Source: Patescibacteria group bacterium (GTDB taxonomy: Bacteria > Patescibacteriota > Minisyncoccia > Ryanbacterales > GWA2-47-10b). Taken from it: DNA of 57,962 bases. The notes beneath the pieces were generated by a model. That model was not told the origin of the DNA, searched no databases, and saw nothing but the letters and a program-made list of their open reading frames with translations. The translations under genes were made by a program, and so were the position numbers. Below are positions 16,691-26,396 of this stretch, piece by piece. Every line of letters starts with the position of its first letter. Within the stretch, counting starts at the first letter, position 1. The DNA is taken from NCBI GenBank assembly GCA_038064855.1, contig JBBTSE010000004.1, forward strand, positions 1-57,962, in the 5' to 3' direction.

Positions 16691-17992
16691 TTAAGAAAAT
16701 TCTTTTAATCGTGCCTTTATTGTACCAATAAATTTCTCTGTGGGAAGGGTCTCCTGCACTCCTGTCTCCATATTGCGTAGTGCGACCGTTCCGTCGAGCG
16801 CCTCTTTCTGCCCCACAATCAGCGCAATCGGTATCTGGAGCTTTGATACAATCGCGAGTTGTGCGCGCAGACTGTCTTTGGCAAGTGTCTGCATCACCGG
16901 CACTCCAATCTTTCGCAATTCCTCAAGGAGCACCAGACTTTTCTTTTTTGCCGCCGGCCCCAATTGGATAAGGAATATTTTCGGATGCGTCTCGGGGCGT
17001 GCCTTGATACCTTTTTTGCGAAGCAGGTCGGCTACACGCTCGACACCCAACGCCCCACCGACCGCGGGGGTTTTTCGCGCCCCCATGAGTTCGGCGAGAT
17101 CATCGTAGCGTCCGCCCCCGCCAATCGCCTGCGGCGAGATGCCTTCGCCTAAATCTGTCGGCACAATCTCAAAGACCGTACGACCATAGTAATCAAACCC
17201 GCGCACCAAGTGACTATCAAGCGCGTACGGAATACTACACTCATCAAGATACTCAAGTACTTCGGCAAAATGTTTTTTGCAAAACTCGCACACATAATCG
17301 AGCATCTGTGGTGCATGCTTTGATATCTGAGCGCAAATCTCTTCTTTGCAATCAAGAAGGCGTAGAGGATTTTCCTTGATGCGACGCTTGCAGTCTTTAC
17401 ATAAACGCTCTTGGTGCTTGCGGTAGTAGTTGATAAGTTCTTTGCGAAACGCGGGACGACATACTTTGTCACCAATCGTATTGATGTTGACCATGATTTC
17501 TTTGAGTCCGAGTGTTTGGAGGGCTGAGACAAGAATGCGGATGACAAGCGCGTCATTGATCGCGTCATCGTCCCCGATGACCTCAACTCCCGCCTGATGA
17601 AACTCTCGATAGCGACCCGCTTGCGGATTTTCATGACGAAAGAATGACCCACCGTAAAAAACTTTTACCGGCTGAGGCATGCTACCCATGCCGTGTTCAA
17701 AATACGCGCGCATAATAGGCGCGGTGCCTTCAGGACGAAGCGTGAGACGGTCACCGCCCTTGGTACGAAGACTGTACATTTGTTTTTCGACGACATCAGA
17801 CTCGGCGCCGAGTGGGCGTTCAAAAAGCTCGGTCTTTTCGAGGTGGGGGGTCGCAATCGGTGAAAAACCATAATAGTCGCCTACGCGCTTTACTTCTTTG
17901 ATAATGCGCTCGAGGTAGGCGTAGTCATCCCCCGTAAGGTCGTGCATACCTTTGACGCTTGCGATCAATTCTTTTTTTATTGGTTTTGGCAT
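16691..17992 (-). CDS. hisS: Histidyl-tRNA synthetase
   Basis: 433 residues. Class II core: motif 2 EFHQAGVEVIGDDD, TLRPEGTAPIMRAY, the histidine-A loop LVRGFDYYGRTVFEI, and motif 3 GGALGVERVADLL. A C-terminal anticodon-binding domain follows (about 330-433). The insertion region contains CKDCKRRIKENPLRLLDCKEE with four Cys, as in many bacterial HisRS. Its substrate tRNA-His(GTG) is at 51020-51092. Confidence 0.97.
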   Translation of the reverse strand: MPKPIKKELIASVKGMHDLTGDDYAYLERIIKEVKRVGDYYGFSPIATPHLEKTELFERPLGAESDVVEKQMYSLRTKGGDRLTLRPEGTAPIMRAYFEHGMGSMPQPVKVFYGGSFFRHENPQAGRYREFHQAGVEVIGDDDAINDALVIRILVSALQTLGLKEIMVNINTIGDKVCRPAFRKELINYYRKHQERLCKDCKRRIKENPLRLLDCKEEICAQISKHAPQMLDYVCEFCKKHFAEVLEYLDECSIPYALDSHLVRGFDYYGRTVFEIVPTDLGEGISPQAIGGGGRYDDLAELMGARKTPAVGGALGVERVADLLRKKGIKARPETHPKIFLIQLGPAAKKKSLVLLEELRKIGVPVMQTLAKDSLRAQLAIVSKLQIPIALIVGQKEALDGTVALRNMETGVQETLPTEKFIGTIKARLKEFS

Positions 17993-18000
17993 AGTATTTT

Positions 18001-18549
18001 CTAGAGAAAATTGAATTTATTGATTGGCCAGAGACGCAAAAATGTTCTGCCTACTATATATTGGGTTTCGAGTGGCCCCCATACGCGTGAATCAGAGCTA
18101 TCGGGTCGATTGTCACCAAGGACAAAATATTCATCGGGTCCGAGTGTCACCGTCTTATCTGGTAAGGTAAAAACCGCAGAACCAATGTACGACTCATCAA
18201 TCGGCGCCAGCTCACCTTCGGGACTTGCCAGATACACATACCCATCCCTGATAGTAATGGTTTCTTGTGGCAAACCTATGACGCGCTTGATGAAAAAGGT
18301 CTTTGGATCATTAGGATAGCGAAAGATAATCACCTCTCCTCTCGCAAGATCGCTGAAACGAAGCGAGATCTCATCGACAATCAGGTATTCGCCGTCATGA
18401 TAGGTCGGCTCCATAGAAGCGCCTCGCACAATAAAGGGTTGAGCGACGAAAATCCGTATAGGGATGACTACCGCAAGCGATATCAAAAGAACACGGACGA
18501 TTTCTCGTACCTCATGTCTTAGTGTGCGTGATGTTTCTTCAGAAGGCAT
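18001..18549 (-). CDS. lepB: Signal peptidase I
   Basis: 182 residues with one N-terminal membrane helix. Box B RGASMEPT carries the catalytic Ser, FIKRVIGLPQETI the catalytic Lys, and VLGDNRPDSSDSR is box E. It removes signal peptides on the outer membrane face. ATG 18549 is preferred over TTG 18561. It is first of the run lepB-hisS-rpsU-yqeY-ftsA-ftsZ; gaps are 8 to 100 bases. Confidence 0.95.
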   Translation of the reverse strand: MPSEETSRTLRHEVREIVRVLLISLAVVIPIRIFVAQPFIVRGASMEPTYHDGEYLIVDEISLRFSDLARGEVIIFRYPNDPKTFFIKRVIGLPQETITIRDGYVYLASPEGELAPIDESYIGSAVFTLPDKTVTLGPDEYFVLGDNRPDSSDSRVWGPLETQYIVGRTFLRLWPINKFNFL

Positions 18550-18571
18550 AAAGGACAACAAAAGTGATGCT

Positions 18572-18600
18572 AGTATACATCAAAAAATCCCTTCTGGCAA
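18572..18600 (-). promoter_or_regulatory. lepB operon promoter
   Basis: Reverse strand TTGCCA (18595-18600), 17 bases, TATACT (18572-18577). On the other strand a TAGACT box (18617-18622) lies 6 bases before pth ATG 18629, so the two promoters are back to back in 80 bases. Confidence 0.7.
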
Positions 18601-18628
18601 ATGGGGCTTTCTATGGTAGACTCTCAAC

Positions 18629-19165
18629 ATGAAAGTCATCGTAGGGCTTGGCAATCCGGGCAAAGAGTACGACGGCACGCGCCACAATGTCGGGCGTGAG
18701 TTTGCTATGACTATCGCCAAAAAATATGGCTTTGAGCCGTTTATTGAAAACGCGAAATACGCGGGGCTCACCAGCAAGGGTGAGATCGAGGGCGAGAAAA
18801 CGCTCATCGTGCTACCGAACACCTTTATGAATAAATCAGGTAAGGCGCTCACTGAAGCTGGGGTAAAACCCAAAGATCTCATCGTCATCCATGACGATAC
18901 CGACATCATACTGGGCTCGGTCAAAGCATCATTTGGTAAGCGCTCGGCAGGACATCGTGGCGTCGACTCAGTGATGCGTGCCGTAAAATCACGCGACTTC
19001 TGGCGTATCCGCGTGGGCGTTCAAAAGAAAAAGCGCGTAGACGCCATGCAGTTGGTACTCAAAAAATGGGCGCCCGCCGAAAAGCTCATACTCAAAAAAG
19101 TAGAAAAACGCGTAGTAGAGCTTATTGCTCAAGACCTACAGATAACGACCATCTCGGTCTTCTAA
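18629..19165 (+). CDS. pth: Peptidyl-tRNA hydrolase
   Basis: 178 residues. VGLGNPGKEYDGTRHNVGREF holds the substrate-binding Asn and the catalytic His; LPNTFMNKSG and VIHDDTDI hold the partner Asn and Asp. SFGKRSAGHRGVDSV is the usual loop. It releases peptides from prematurely dropped peptidyl-tRNA. Followed by the mfd-like gene after 19 bases, the pth-mfd order common in bacteria. Likely leaderless (TAGACT 6 bases before the ATG). Confidence 0.96.
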   Translation: MKVIVGLGNPGKEYDGTRHNVGREFAMTIAKKYGFEPFIENAKYAGLTSKGEIEGEKTLIVLPNTFMNKSGKALTEAGVKPKDLIVIHDDTDIILGSVKASFGKRSAGHRGVDSVMRAVKSRDFWRIRVGVQKKKRVDAMQLVLKKWAPAEKLILKKVEKRVVELIAQDLQITTISVF

Positions 19166-19184
19166 TCATCCCCAACTCACAGAT

Positions 19185-21128
19185 ATGACTAGCGAGCTTT
19201 TTATCGCCTCTCGCATTCCTGAATTTGCCGAAAAAGATGAGGCATGGTTCAGGCGCAATCGCCGAACTATTGAAAAGGGTCGCCATCTCAATACCTTTTG
19301 GGAACACAATTCACTCGTCATCACAAACGCATGGCACAGGGGTCTGCGTACGCTCACCGAACGACTCATCGAGCTCGGCTATGAAATAAACTCGTGGCCC
19401 GAGCGCCGAGGCGAATTTGCTATCAGAGGCGGCGCGCTCATTGTCTCCCCTATCGGTACCGATGGCATCTGGCATATCGATTTTTTTGGCAATCAGATTG
19501 ATGACATTCGTAAACTTCCACCATCAGCTCGAGGCGAATCACTCGAGCGAAAGATTAAAGATCGTAGTTTGCTCGAATATTTGCGTAGCGGTGATTTTGT
19601 CGTACACGAGCACCACGGCATTGGTCTGTGGCGCGGTATTACCACCGAAGGTGGTAAAAAATATTTTCATATCGAATACCGCGGGCCGCGGGGCGGCGAT
19701 GCGGACACCTTGATGGTACCCGTCACCGAGGCCTCTCGCATATCGCCGTATATCGGCTTTCGTGCACCAAAAGTTTCGCGTCTTGGCACGCCTATCTGGA
19801 AGAAAACTCTCCGGCAAACCAAAGATGACGCGATCGCGTTCGCCAAAAAACTTTTGGCGGTACACGCCATGCGCAACACCGCCTCGCGCGCGCCCTATAC
19901 TCCCTCACCTGAGATTGAAGAAAAGCTCGAGGCATCATTTCCATATGAAGAAACACAAGCACAAAAGCGCGCGCTGGCGCGCATCTGGCAAGATCTATCA
20001 TCAAAAATGCCGATGGACCGTATCATCATCGGTGATGTGGGTTTTGGTAAGACCGAGTTGGCTCTCCGCGCATCTGTTCGCGTGGCGGCAAACAGTAAAC
20101 AGGTAGCGATACTTGCACCCACTACTATTCTTGCCGCGCAACACTACGAGACATGGAAAAAGCGCCTTTCAGGCCTTCCCATCAAAGTAGCGCGCCTCTC
20201 GCGCCTAGAGGATGCGGGCACTATAAAAAAGGCGCTTGCGGGCATTCGTGACGGATCAGTCGATATCGCTATCGGCACACATCGGATTCTTTCAAAAGAT
20301 ATCGCATTTAAAAATTTGGGGCTTTTGATAGTCGATGAAGAACAACGCTTTGGAGTTGGTGCAAAAGAAAAACTCAAAGAACTTAAGGCCGAAGTTGATG
20401 TGCTCACGCTATCTGCTACACCACTACCGCGCACACTCTCGCTCTCGCTCGCGCGCGTACGCGCCATGACGGCGCTTGATGAAGGCCCTGTAGGTAAAAT
20501 CGCGCCAGAAACTTTGATGCTCCCCTATCAGGCGGAACTCATGGCCAAAGCGCTTGAACTTGAACTGCAACGCAAAGGACAAGTATATGTAGTTGAATCA
20601 CGCATACACCGCATACCCAAAACACTTGAGCTCATACGCAAACTCGTGCCCAAATCAAAAGTCGGATACTTGCATGGCCGGATGCGCGAAAAAGAATTGG
20701 TAGAGACGATGGAAAGTTTTCGCAAAGGAGATATCGAGATACTTGTCTCGACCACTATCATAGAAAACGGTATTGATCTGCATACGGTAAATACATTGAT
20801 CGTGACTGACGCGGTTATGTATGGACTCGCTGACCTCCATCAGCTTCGCGGGCGCATCGGTAGAGGCACCCTACAGTCATATGCATACTTTTTCTATAAT
20901 CCTGCGCACCTCACGCCCAAGGCTGAACGACGACTCGATGTACTCCAAGACACACAATTTTTGGGCGCGGGGTCAGTCATCGCCGAGAAAGATTTGGAAA
21001 TGCGCGGCGCAGGAAATATCTTAGGACGCGAGCAATCAGGCATCGCCGCCCGCGTGGGGCTCAATCTCTACTCGCAATTTTTAGCAGAGGCGGTTGAACA
21101 ACTCCGCACCAATGACAGTCACTCGTAA
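19185..21128 (+). CDS. mfd: Shortened Mfd (transcription-repair coupling factor-like translocase)
   Basis: 647 residues, against about 1150 for Mfd. Residues 70-110 (GEFAIRGGALIVSP, IDFFGNQID) are the tail of the UvrB-like module. GDFVVHEHHGIGLWRG (about 138-153) is the CarD/RID domain that binds RNA polymerase beta. The helicase motifs follow: GDVGFGKTELAL (Walker A), IVDEEQRFG (DEEQ box), LSATPLPRTLSLSL, VSTTIIENGIDL, HQLRGRIGRG. The protein ends soon after the translocation module (MRGAGNILGREQSG), so the UvrA-binding region and the C-terminal D7 lock are absent. Not RecG, because of the RID domain and pth synteny. Confidence 0.88.
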   Translation: MTSELFIASRIPEFAEKDEAWFRRNRRTIEKGRHLNTFWEHNSLVITNAWHRGLRTLTERLIELGYEINSWPERRGEFAIRGGALIVSPIGTDGIWHIDFFGNQIDDIRKLPPSARGESLERKIKDRSLLEYLRSGDFVVHEHHGIGLWRGITTEGGKKYFHIEYRGPRGGDADTLMVPVTEASRISPYIGFRAPKVSRLGTPIWKKTLRQTKDDAIAFAKKLLAVHAMRNTASRAPYTPSPEIEEKLEASFPYEETQAQKRALARIWQDLSSKMPMDRIIIGDVGFGKTELALRASVRVAANSKQVAILAPTTILAAQHYETWKKRLSGLPIKVARLSRLEDAGTIKKALAGIRDGSVDIAIGTHRILSKDIAFKNLGLLIVDEEQRFGVGAKEKLKELKAEVDVLTLSATPLPRTLSLSLARVRAMTALDEGPVGKIAPETLMLPYQAELMAKALELELQRKGQVYVVESRIHRIPKTLELIRKLVPKSKVGYLHGRMREKELVETMESFRKGDIEILVSTTIIENGIDLHTVNTLIVTDAVMYGLADLHQLRGRIGRGTLQSYAYFFYNPAHLTPKAERRLDVLQDTQFLGAGSVIAEKDLEMRGAGNILGREQSGIAARVGLNLYSQFLAEAVEQLRTNDSHS

Positions 21129-21146
21129 AAATACTATACTGACAGC

Positions 21147-21350
21147 ATGTTAGCAAAAGCTTTCTATATAGTACTCGCGCTCGTCTGCTTTGCGGTGTTT
21201 GGCGGATCGGTGTACGCGATACAGCTCGCGCAAGATCAAGCGGTTCACCCCGTCTTTTTGTATCTGGCAATCGCCGGTATTATCGGCGGGCTCGGCGGTG
21301 GCATCGCACTGCTCACGCAAGCAACTCGCGCTGGTGGTAACCGTTGGTAA
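21147..21350 (+). CDS. Small two-helix membrane protein
   Basis: 67 residues: helix 5-27, short loop, helix 34-58 rich in Gly (IAGIIGGLGGGIALL), then a polar tail. No family recognised. A promoter ATGACA-17-TATACT (21112-21140) ends 6 bases before the ATG, so the transcript should be leaderless and independent of mfd. A bidirectional terminator follows. Confidence 0.65.
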   Translation: MLAKAFYIVLALVCFAVFGGSVYAIQLAQDQAVHPVFLYLAIAGIIGGLGGGIALLTQATRAGGNRW

Positions 21351-21386
21351 AAACAAAAAATCCCCGTATGGGGATTTTTTGTTTTT
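21351..21386. terminator. Bidirectional terminator between the small membrane gene and rpsA
   Basis: AAAAAATCCCC GTAT GGGGATTTTTT, a perfect stem with A/T tracts on both sides, between convergent genes. Confidence 0.9.
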
Positions 21387-21391
21387 ATGGT

Positions 21392-22507
21392 TTATTCTGC
21401 TTTTTTCTCTGCGCCGTCTTTACCGAGAAACGCGAGTGAGAGCTTGTGGCTTTCTGGTTGGTAGACCACGATTTGAAACGGGTACCCCTTACCTATCTCT
21501 ACGAGATCGCGCATCTTTTGTGCTGATTCAAATTCGGATACATGTGAGAGGCCTGAGATACCGCCTTGCTTGGGAAGTTTTACAAACGCGCCGTACTTAT
21601 TGAGCTTCGTGACAACGCCCTCTACAATATCGCCCTTCTCAAGTTTGAGTTCTTTCCATGGATCAGGCTTGAGCGCTTTGATTGAAAGCGAAACTTTATC
21701 AGCATCAACGCCGATTATTTTTACCTTCACTTTATCACCGACCTTATACAAATCGTTAGGATTTTCGACAAGAGACCAATCAATCTCCGAAATATGTACG
21801 AGACCTTCTAGTCCTTCTTCGAGTTTTACGAATACGCCGAATTCAACGATACCGGAAACTTCACCTTCGTATTCAGTGCCTACCTCATAATTTGCGAGGC
21901 GCTCCTTCATGCCATCGGGTTCGAGTGTTTTTTCCGAAAAAATAAGTTTTTCTTCGCGAGGATCCGCGGTAATAAGGTGAAGTTGAAACTCTTCGCCGAC
22001 AAGTTTTTGGAGTTCTTCGAAAATTTTCATCTTGTCGCCACCTTCAACGCGCGGGTAATGTTTTTGGGATAGTTGTGAGAGCGGCAAAAATCCTTTGGTG
22101 CCCGCCCACTCAAATACCAAACCGCCACGGTTTGCCTCAAGCGCTTTGAGCGCCAAAAGACGCTTTTCAGACACACATGCCGCAGCTTCTTTCCAAAACT
22201 TCTCGCGACCGGCTTCCTTTATAGAAAGCTCGATGTATCCTTGCTCGTTCTCAAAATCAACGATTTTAGAGACAATGATATCGCCCTCTTTTTTGTTGCG
22301 AAGCATGTCACGACCTTCCTGAAACTCACGGCCATAGATGATGCCAGTACCAAATCCGAGGTCGATAAAGATAACCGAGCCTTGAGCGCGTAAAATAGTA
22401 CCTTCAACGACATCCCCCACACGCGGGATACGCCATTCAGAACTTATGCGTGAAAACGCCCCCTTATCAGAGGCGATGCCTTCCGTACTTTCAGTGTCTT
22501 GAGTCAT
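21392..22507 (-). CDS. rpsA: Ribosomal protein bS1-like, four S1 domains
   Basis: 371 residues. Four OB-fold S1 repeats are readable: about 23-95 (GDVVEGTILRAQGSVIFIDLG), a degenerate second, about 190-265 (GTEYEGEVSGIVEFGVFVKLEEGLEGLVHISEIDW) and about 278-350 (GDIVEGVVTKLNKYGAFVKL, GLSHVSE). S1 binds mRNA on the 30S subunit. Four domains is shorter than the six of E. coli but common elsewhere. ATG 22507 lies 8 bases after TATACT, so this mRNA looks leaderless. The 12 upstream in-frame codons overlap the promoter and are rejected. Confidence 0.92.
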   Translation of the reverse strand: MTQDTESTEGIASDKGAFSRISSEWRIPRVGDVVEGTILRAQGSVIFIDLGFGTGIIYGREFQEGRDMLRNKKEGDIIVSKIVDFENEQGYIELSIKEAGREKFWKEAAACVSEKRLLALKALEANRGGLVFEWAGTKGFLPLSQLSQKHYPRVEGGDKMKIFEELQKLVGEEFQLHLITADPREEKLIFSEKTLEPDGMKERLANYEVGTEYEGEVSGIVEFGVFVKLEEGLEGLVHISEIDWSLVENPNDLYKVGDKVKVKIIGVDADKVSLSIKALKPDPWKELKLEKGDIVEGVVTKLNKYGAFVKLPKQGGISGLSHVSEFESAQKMRDLVEIGKGYPFQIVVYQPESHKLSLAFLGKDGAEKKAE

Positions 22508-22514
22508 GAAGAGC

Positions 22515-22565
22515 AGTATACGGAAAACCAAAAATCTTTGCAAGAGAAGGCCTTTGGGCTATACT
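22515..22565. promoter_or_regulatory. Divergent promoters sharing one palindromic -35 box
   Basis: TTGCAA at 22538-22543 is its own reverse complement. Leftward: 17 bases to TATACT (22515-22520), then 7 bases to rpsA ATG. Rightward: 16 bases to TATACT (22560-22565), then 13 bases to the MBL gene ATG 22579. Confidence 0.7.
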
Positions 22566-22578
22566 AGGAATACTTTTT

Positions 22579-23157
22579 ATGGTTGTGAGCTATTATGGGC
22601 TCTCCTGCCTCAAGCTTCAGTCAGGAGATGCGGTCATCGTTGCCGATCCGTTCGGTAAAGGAGCCCAATTCCCCGCCCCTCGCTTCGAGGCACGGGTGGT
22701 CTTTTTTACTGATCCGGAGGCAAAGAAAGATATTTCTATCGCGGGTGAGCCGCGTGTCTTCGGGATCCCTGGTGAATATGAAGCGGGCGATATTTCATTT
22801 GTAGGGTTTGGATCTACGGGTGTTACTCCATTTCTCGTCGAGTGGGAAGGCATCCGGTCGCTCTTTTTGGGCACCCTGAGTGATGTCGAGACAGCTGATA
22901 TGATCATTGATTTTGCTGGTACCGTTGACATCTTATACCTCGTACCATCAGGTACGCCGTCGGCTCTCCAAAAGATCGTATCAAATATCGATCCGCGCAT
23001 CGTCGTACCATTGATGGGTGACGGGGTGAAAAAGAGCGCGTTTGATAATTTTGTTAAAGAACTTGGCGAGAAACCTGAGAAGATGGATAAGCTTACCATA
23101 AAGAAAAAAGGTCTCCCCGCCGAAGGTCAGCGTGTCGTTATCCTCGAGCGTGCATAA
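22579..23157 (+). CDS. MBL-fold (UlaG-like) protein lacking the metal site
   Basis: 192 residues. The opening VSYYGLSCLKLQSGDAVIVADPFG, the middle VFGIPGEYEAGDISFVGFG and IRSLFLGTLSDVE, and DPRIVVPLMGDG follow the UlaG-type metallo-beta-lactamase fold strand by strand. The HxHxDH metal motif that should follow ARVVFFTD is replaced by PEAKKD, so it is probably not an active hydrolase. Start follows a short leader with TATACT 13 bases upstream. It heads the rightward run ending in the pilin genes. Confidence 0.7.
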   Translation: MVVSYYGLSCLKLQSGDAVIVADPFGKGAQFPAPRFEARVVFFTDPEAKKDISIAGEPRVFGIPGEYEAGDISFVGFGSTGVTPFLVEWEGIRSLFLGTLSDVETADMIIDFAGTVDILYLVPSGTPSALQKIVSNIDPRIVVPLMGDGVKKSAFDNFVKELGEKPEKMDKLTIKKKGLPAEGQRVVILERA

Positions 23158-23158
23158 T

Positions 23159-23383
23159 ATGGCACTCATTGACCACATTGAACGCATCCAACAATCTCAA
23201 CCCAGTACGCGGCGTATGATTTTGGTTATATCAGTAACTCTTATCATGGCTGCCATCATCGGTATTTGGGTAGCGCAGCTTAAATATGAACTGCGCGAAG
23301 ACACACAGGCGCCTTCGCTCGCGGATAGTTTCGGATCAGTCTGGAAAAAGATTAAAGACCAAAAGCCCGATTTTTCTAAATAA
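23159..23383 (+). CDS. Single-helix membrane protein
   Basis: 74 residues: amphipathic N-terminus MALIDHIERIQQSQPSTRRM, helix about 20-40, then a charged extracytoplasmic or cytoplasmic tail (SVWKKIKDQKPDFSK). ATG 23159 follows the MBL stop by one base, indicating coupling; an upstream ATG at 23132 overlaps that gene. gyrA starts 3 bases later. Function unknown. Confidence 0.7.
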   Translation: MALIDHIERIQQSQPSTRRMILVISVTLIMAAIIGIWVAQLKYELREDTQAPSLADSFGSVWKKIKDQKPDFSK

Positions 23384-23386
23384 TAT

Positions 23387-25852
23387 ATGAAACGCAAAGA
23401 ACCTACCGAAGAACCCAAAAAAATAAGCTACGCCCTCCACACTCAAGATATCACGCACGAGATGCGCAACGCGTATATCGACTATGCGATGAGTGTCATT
23501 GTCGCGCGCGCGCTACCTGATGTGCGCGACGGACTCAAACCGGTACACCGCCGTATTCTCTATACGATGAAGGAGATGGGCCTCCGTTCATCGGCAAAAT
23601 ATGTAAAATCGGCACGCGTGGTTGGTGATGTACTTGGTAAATATCATCCGCACGGCGACACCGCGGTCTATGACGCGATGGTACGCATGGCGCAGTACTT
23701 TAGCATGCGCTACATGTTGATTACCGGTCAGGGAAACTTTGGCTCCGTTGATGGTGACTCGCCCGCGGCTATGCGTTATACGGAGGCAAAAATGTCACGC
23801 ATCGCCGATGAACTTTTAGCTGATATTGATAAGGAAACGGTTGATTTTACACCAACCTATGATGGTTCGCGCGAAGAACCTACGGTACTGCCCTCACGCG
23901 TACCCAATCTACTGCTCAATGGTTCGTTTGGTATCGCAGTTGGTATGGCGACGAGTATTCCTACGCATAACCTCACCGAGCTTATCGATGCATCACTCAC
24001 CCTTATCGATAACCCAAAAGCAACTATTGAAGATCTCCTGGTTCATGTCAAAGGCCCTGACTTTCCTACGGGCGGCATGATTTTTAACAAGGCGGATATT
24101 CACCAAGCGTACGCCACCGGTAGAGGTGGCGTCGTCATGCGTGGTGAGGCAGATATCGTCGAGCGCGGCAAAGGGTATAGTATCGCTATCTCATCGCTCC
24201 CCTTTCAAGTAAACAAAGCTGAACTCGTTGAAAAAATAGCCGACCTTGTGCGCGATAAAAAAATTGAAGGCATCAGAGATATCCGTGACGAATCAGACAA
24301 AGATGGCCTCTCGGTGGTTATTGATTTAAAAAATGACGCCTACCCGCAAAAAGTACTCAATACACTCTACAAGCATACGGATCTCGAAAAGATTTTTCAT
24401 TTCAATATGCTCGCACTGGTCGGTGGGATCCAACCACAAACGCTCTCACTCAAAACCTATCTCGAAGAATTTTTAAAAGCGCGCCTTGAGGTAGTCGAGC
24501 GTCGAACGCGCCATGATCTGCGCATCGCCGAAGAACGCGCGCATATTTTAGAAGGTCTCAAAATAGCACTTGATCATATCGATCAGATAATCGCTACCAT
24601 CAAGCGCTCGAAAGATAAGGATGACGCGCACAAAAACTTGATGCAGAAATTTAAGCTCTCCGATCGCCAATCAACCGCAATCCTTGAAATGCGCTTGCAA
24701 GCACTCGCCGCGCTCGAACGCCAAAAGATTGAAGATGAATACGCTCAAACAAAAGCTCTTATACGCGAGCTCAAAGCAATTCTCGAAGACCCAAAGCGCA
24801 TTCGCAAGGTCATCAAAGATGAATTGGTAGAGATTAAAACAAAATACGGCGACAAGCGCAAAACCAAAGTTATCGATGGTCCCGTGGGCACCCTCAATAT
24901 CGAAGACTTGATACCCGAAGAAGAGCAGGTCGTTGTGATGACACAGACGGGATACCTCAAGCGTGTCCGACCACAGGAATTTCGCGCACAAAAACGCGGC
25001 GGCAAAGGTCTTGTGGGCGCCGAATGGAGAGAAGAAGATGTCGTCTCACAATTTGTCTCAGCCGGCACTCATGACTCGATCTTATTTTTCACAAGCTCGG
25101 GCAAAACCTACGAGATAAAGGCCTATGACATCCCTGAGGGTTCGCGCACCTCAAAAGGCAAGCCGGCGGTCAACTTCTTATCACTCTCGCCGGGCGAAGA
25201 TATAACCTCAATTCTTGCTATCCCTAAGAAGCGGAAGGGAAACCTTACTTCTTCATTGGTGATGGCTACCAAACAAGGTATGATGAAGAAAACAAACTTC
25301 GATGATTTTGTCGATGTACGCCGTTCGGGCATCCTCGCTATGAAACTCAAAAAAGGTGATGTGCTCGGATGGGTGCGTATCGTCGAGAAGGGTGATGATA
25401 TCATGCTCCTTAGTAAAAAAGGTCTTGCGATACGGTTTGCCGAAACAAAAACGCGCGTGATGGGCAGACAAGCACAAGGCATTCGCGGCATGCGGCTTAA
25501 GTCGACCGATGAACTTGTTGGCTGTGAGATCATACCGAAAGACGGCAAAAACCTAGAGGTTCTGGTCGCGAGTACCAATGGCTTTGGTAAAAAAACCAAA
25601 GTGAGTGAATTTAAAACACAGGCAAGAGGCGGATCAGGTATCAAAGCAATGAATGTTACTGACAAGACAGGTCCCTTGGTCGCCGCTCGTCTCCCCGAAC
25701 CGGCAGCTGAAGAATTTATCGCAATCTCTGAGAAAGGTAAGGCTCTCCGTTCATCCTTACAACAGATGCCATCACTCAGGCGCGCCGCGCAAGGCGTGCG
25801 CATTATGAAGCTCGAGGCAGGCGACAAACTGCGCTCAGTAGCAATCCTCTAA
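23387..25852 (+). CDS. gyrA: DNA gyrase subunit A
   Basis: 821 residues. The breakage-reunion domain shows [35 protein letters not shown] and the catalytic tyrosine in [10 protein letters not shown] (near 127). The C-terminal half is a beta-pinwheel with AQKRGGKG, a GyrA-box variant, which argues for gyrase rather than topoisomerase IV. It cuts and passes DNA during negative supercoiling; GyrB is not in this window. Sits 3 bases after the small TM gene and 4 before the methyltransferase. Confidence 0.96.
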   Translation: MKRKEPTEEPKKISYALHTQDITHEMRNAYIDYAMSVIVARALPDVRDGLKPVHRRILYTMKEMGLRSSAKYVKSARVVGDVLGKYHPHGDTAVYDAMVRMAQYFSMRYMLITGQGNFGSVDGDSPAAMRYTEAKMSRIADELLADIDKETVDFTPTYDGSREEPTVLPSRVPNLLLNGSFGIAVGMATSIPTHNLTELIDASLTLIDNPKATIEDLLVHVKGPDFPTGGMIFNKADIHQAYATGRGGVVMRGEADIVERGKGYSIAISSLPFQVNKAELVEKIADLVRDKKIEGIRDIRDESDKDGLSVVIDLKNDAYPQKVLNTLYKHTDLEKIFHFNMLALVGGIQPQTLSLKTYLEEFLKARLEVVERRTRHDLRIAEERAHILEGLKIALDHIDQIIATIKRSKDKDDAHKNLMQKFKLSDRQSTAILEMRLQALAALERQKIEDEYAQTKALIRELKAILEDPKRIRKVIKDELVEIKTKYGDKRKTKVIDGPVGTLNIEDLIPEEEQVVVMTQTGYLKRVRPQEFRAQKRGGKGLVGAEWREEDVVSQFVSAGTHDSILFFTSSGKTYEIKAYDIPEGSRTSKGKPAVNFLSLSPGEDITSILAIPKKRKGNLTSSLVMATKQGMMKKTNFDDFVDVRRSGILAMKLKKGDVLGWVRIVEKGDDIMLLSKKGLAIRFAETKTRVMGRQAQGIRGMRLKSTDELVGCEIIPKDGKNLEVLVASTNGFGKKTKVSEFKTQARGGSGIKAMNVTDKTGPLVAARLPEPAAEEFIAISEKGKALRSSLQQMPSLRRAAQGVRIMKLEAGDKLRSVAIL

Positions 25853-25856
25853 TTTG

Positions 25857-26396
25857 ATGCAAAACTTTAGCGGCCCCAAAGAACTTATCGACCATCTTGA
25901 TATCTATGGCCCTCAGACGGTCGTTGATTTTGGCGCGGGCGCGGGACTGTTAGCGCTCCCGCTTGCAAAAAAATTATCACCCGAAAACGGCAAACTCTAT
26001 GCGATCGATATCCAAGAAGGACCCCTCGAAGTACTGCGTAATGCAGCGCGCAAAGCACACCTCTATCATGTTGAGACCTTACGCGGCAATCTTGAGAAAG
26101 CCGGCGGCAGTAAACTGAAAGACAGTATCGCGGACTGGGTCTTTGTGGCAAATGTTCTTTTCCAGGCGCCCGATAAAAAAACGATCCTTGAAGAAGCGTT
26201 TCGTATACTTAAAGACCACGGTACACTGGTAGTAGTTGAGTGGCATCCGGAAACAGTACATATGGTTGGGCCAAAGCGCGAAACGCGAATCCCCAAATCA
26301 ACCTTGTTTGATATCGTACGCGCTAGTGGCTTTGCCTCACTGCGCGAATTTACTCTCGGTGAACATCACCATGGGCTCATCGCCAAAAAAACATGA
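25857..26396 (+). CDS. Class I SAM-dependent methyltransferase
   Basis: 179 residues. Motif I VVDFGAGAGLLALPLA (about 20-35), acidic motif II YAIDIQEGPLEVLR, motif III region ADWVFVANVLFQAPD and a Methyltransf_11/25-like end (LKDHGTLVVVEWHPE, FTLGEHHHGLIAKK). The substrate cannot be told. ATG 25857 is preferred to the TTG three bases earlier. Its TGA overlaps the next ATG (ATGA at 26393). Confidence 0.85.
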   Translation: MQNFSGPKELIDHLDIYGPQTVVDFGAGAGLLALPLAKKLSPENGKLYAIDIQEGPLEVLRNAARKAHLYHVETLRGNLEKAGGSKLKDSIADWVFVANVLFQAPDKKTILEEAFRILKDHGTLVVVEWHPETVHMVGPKRETRIPKSTLFDIVRASGFASLREFTLGEHHHGLIAKKT

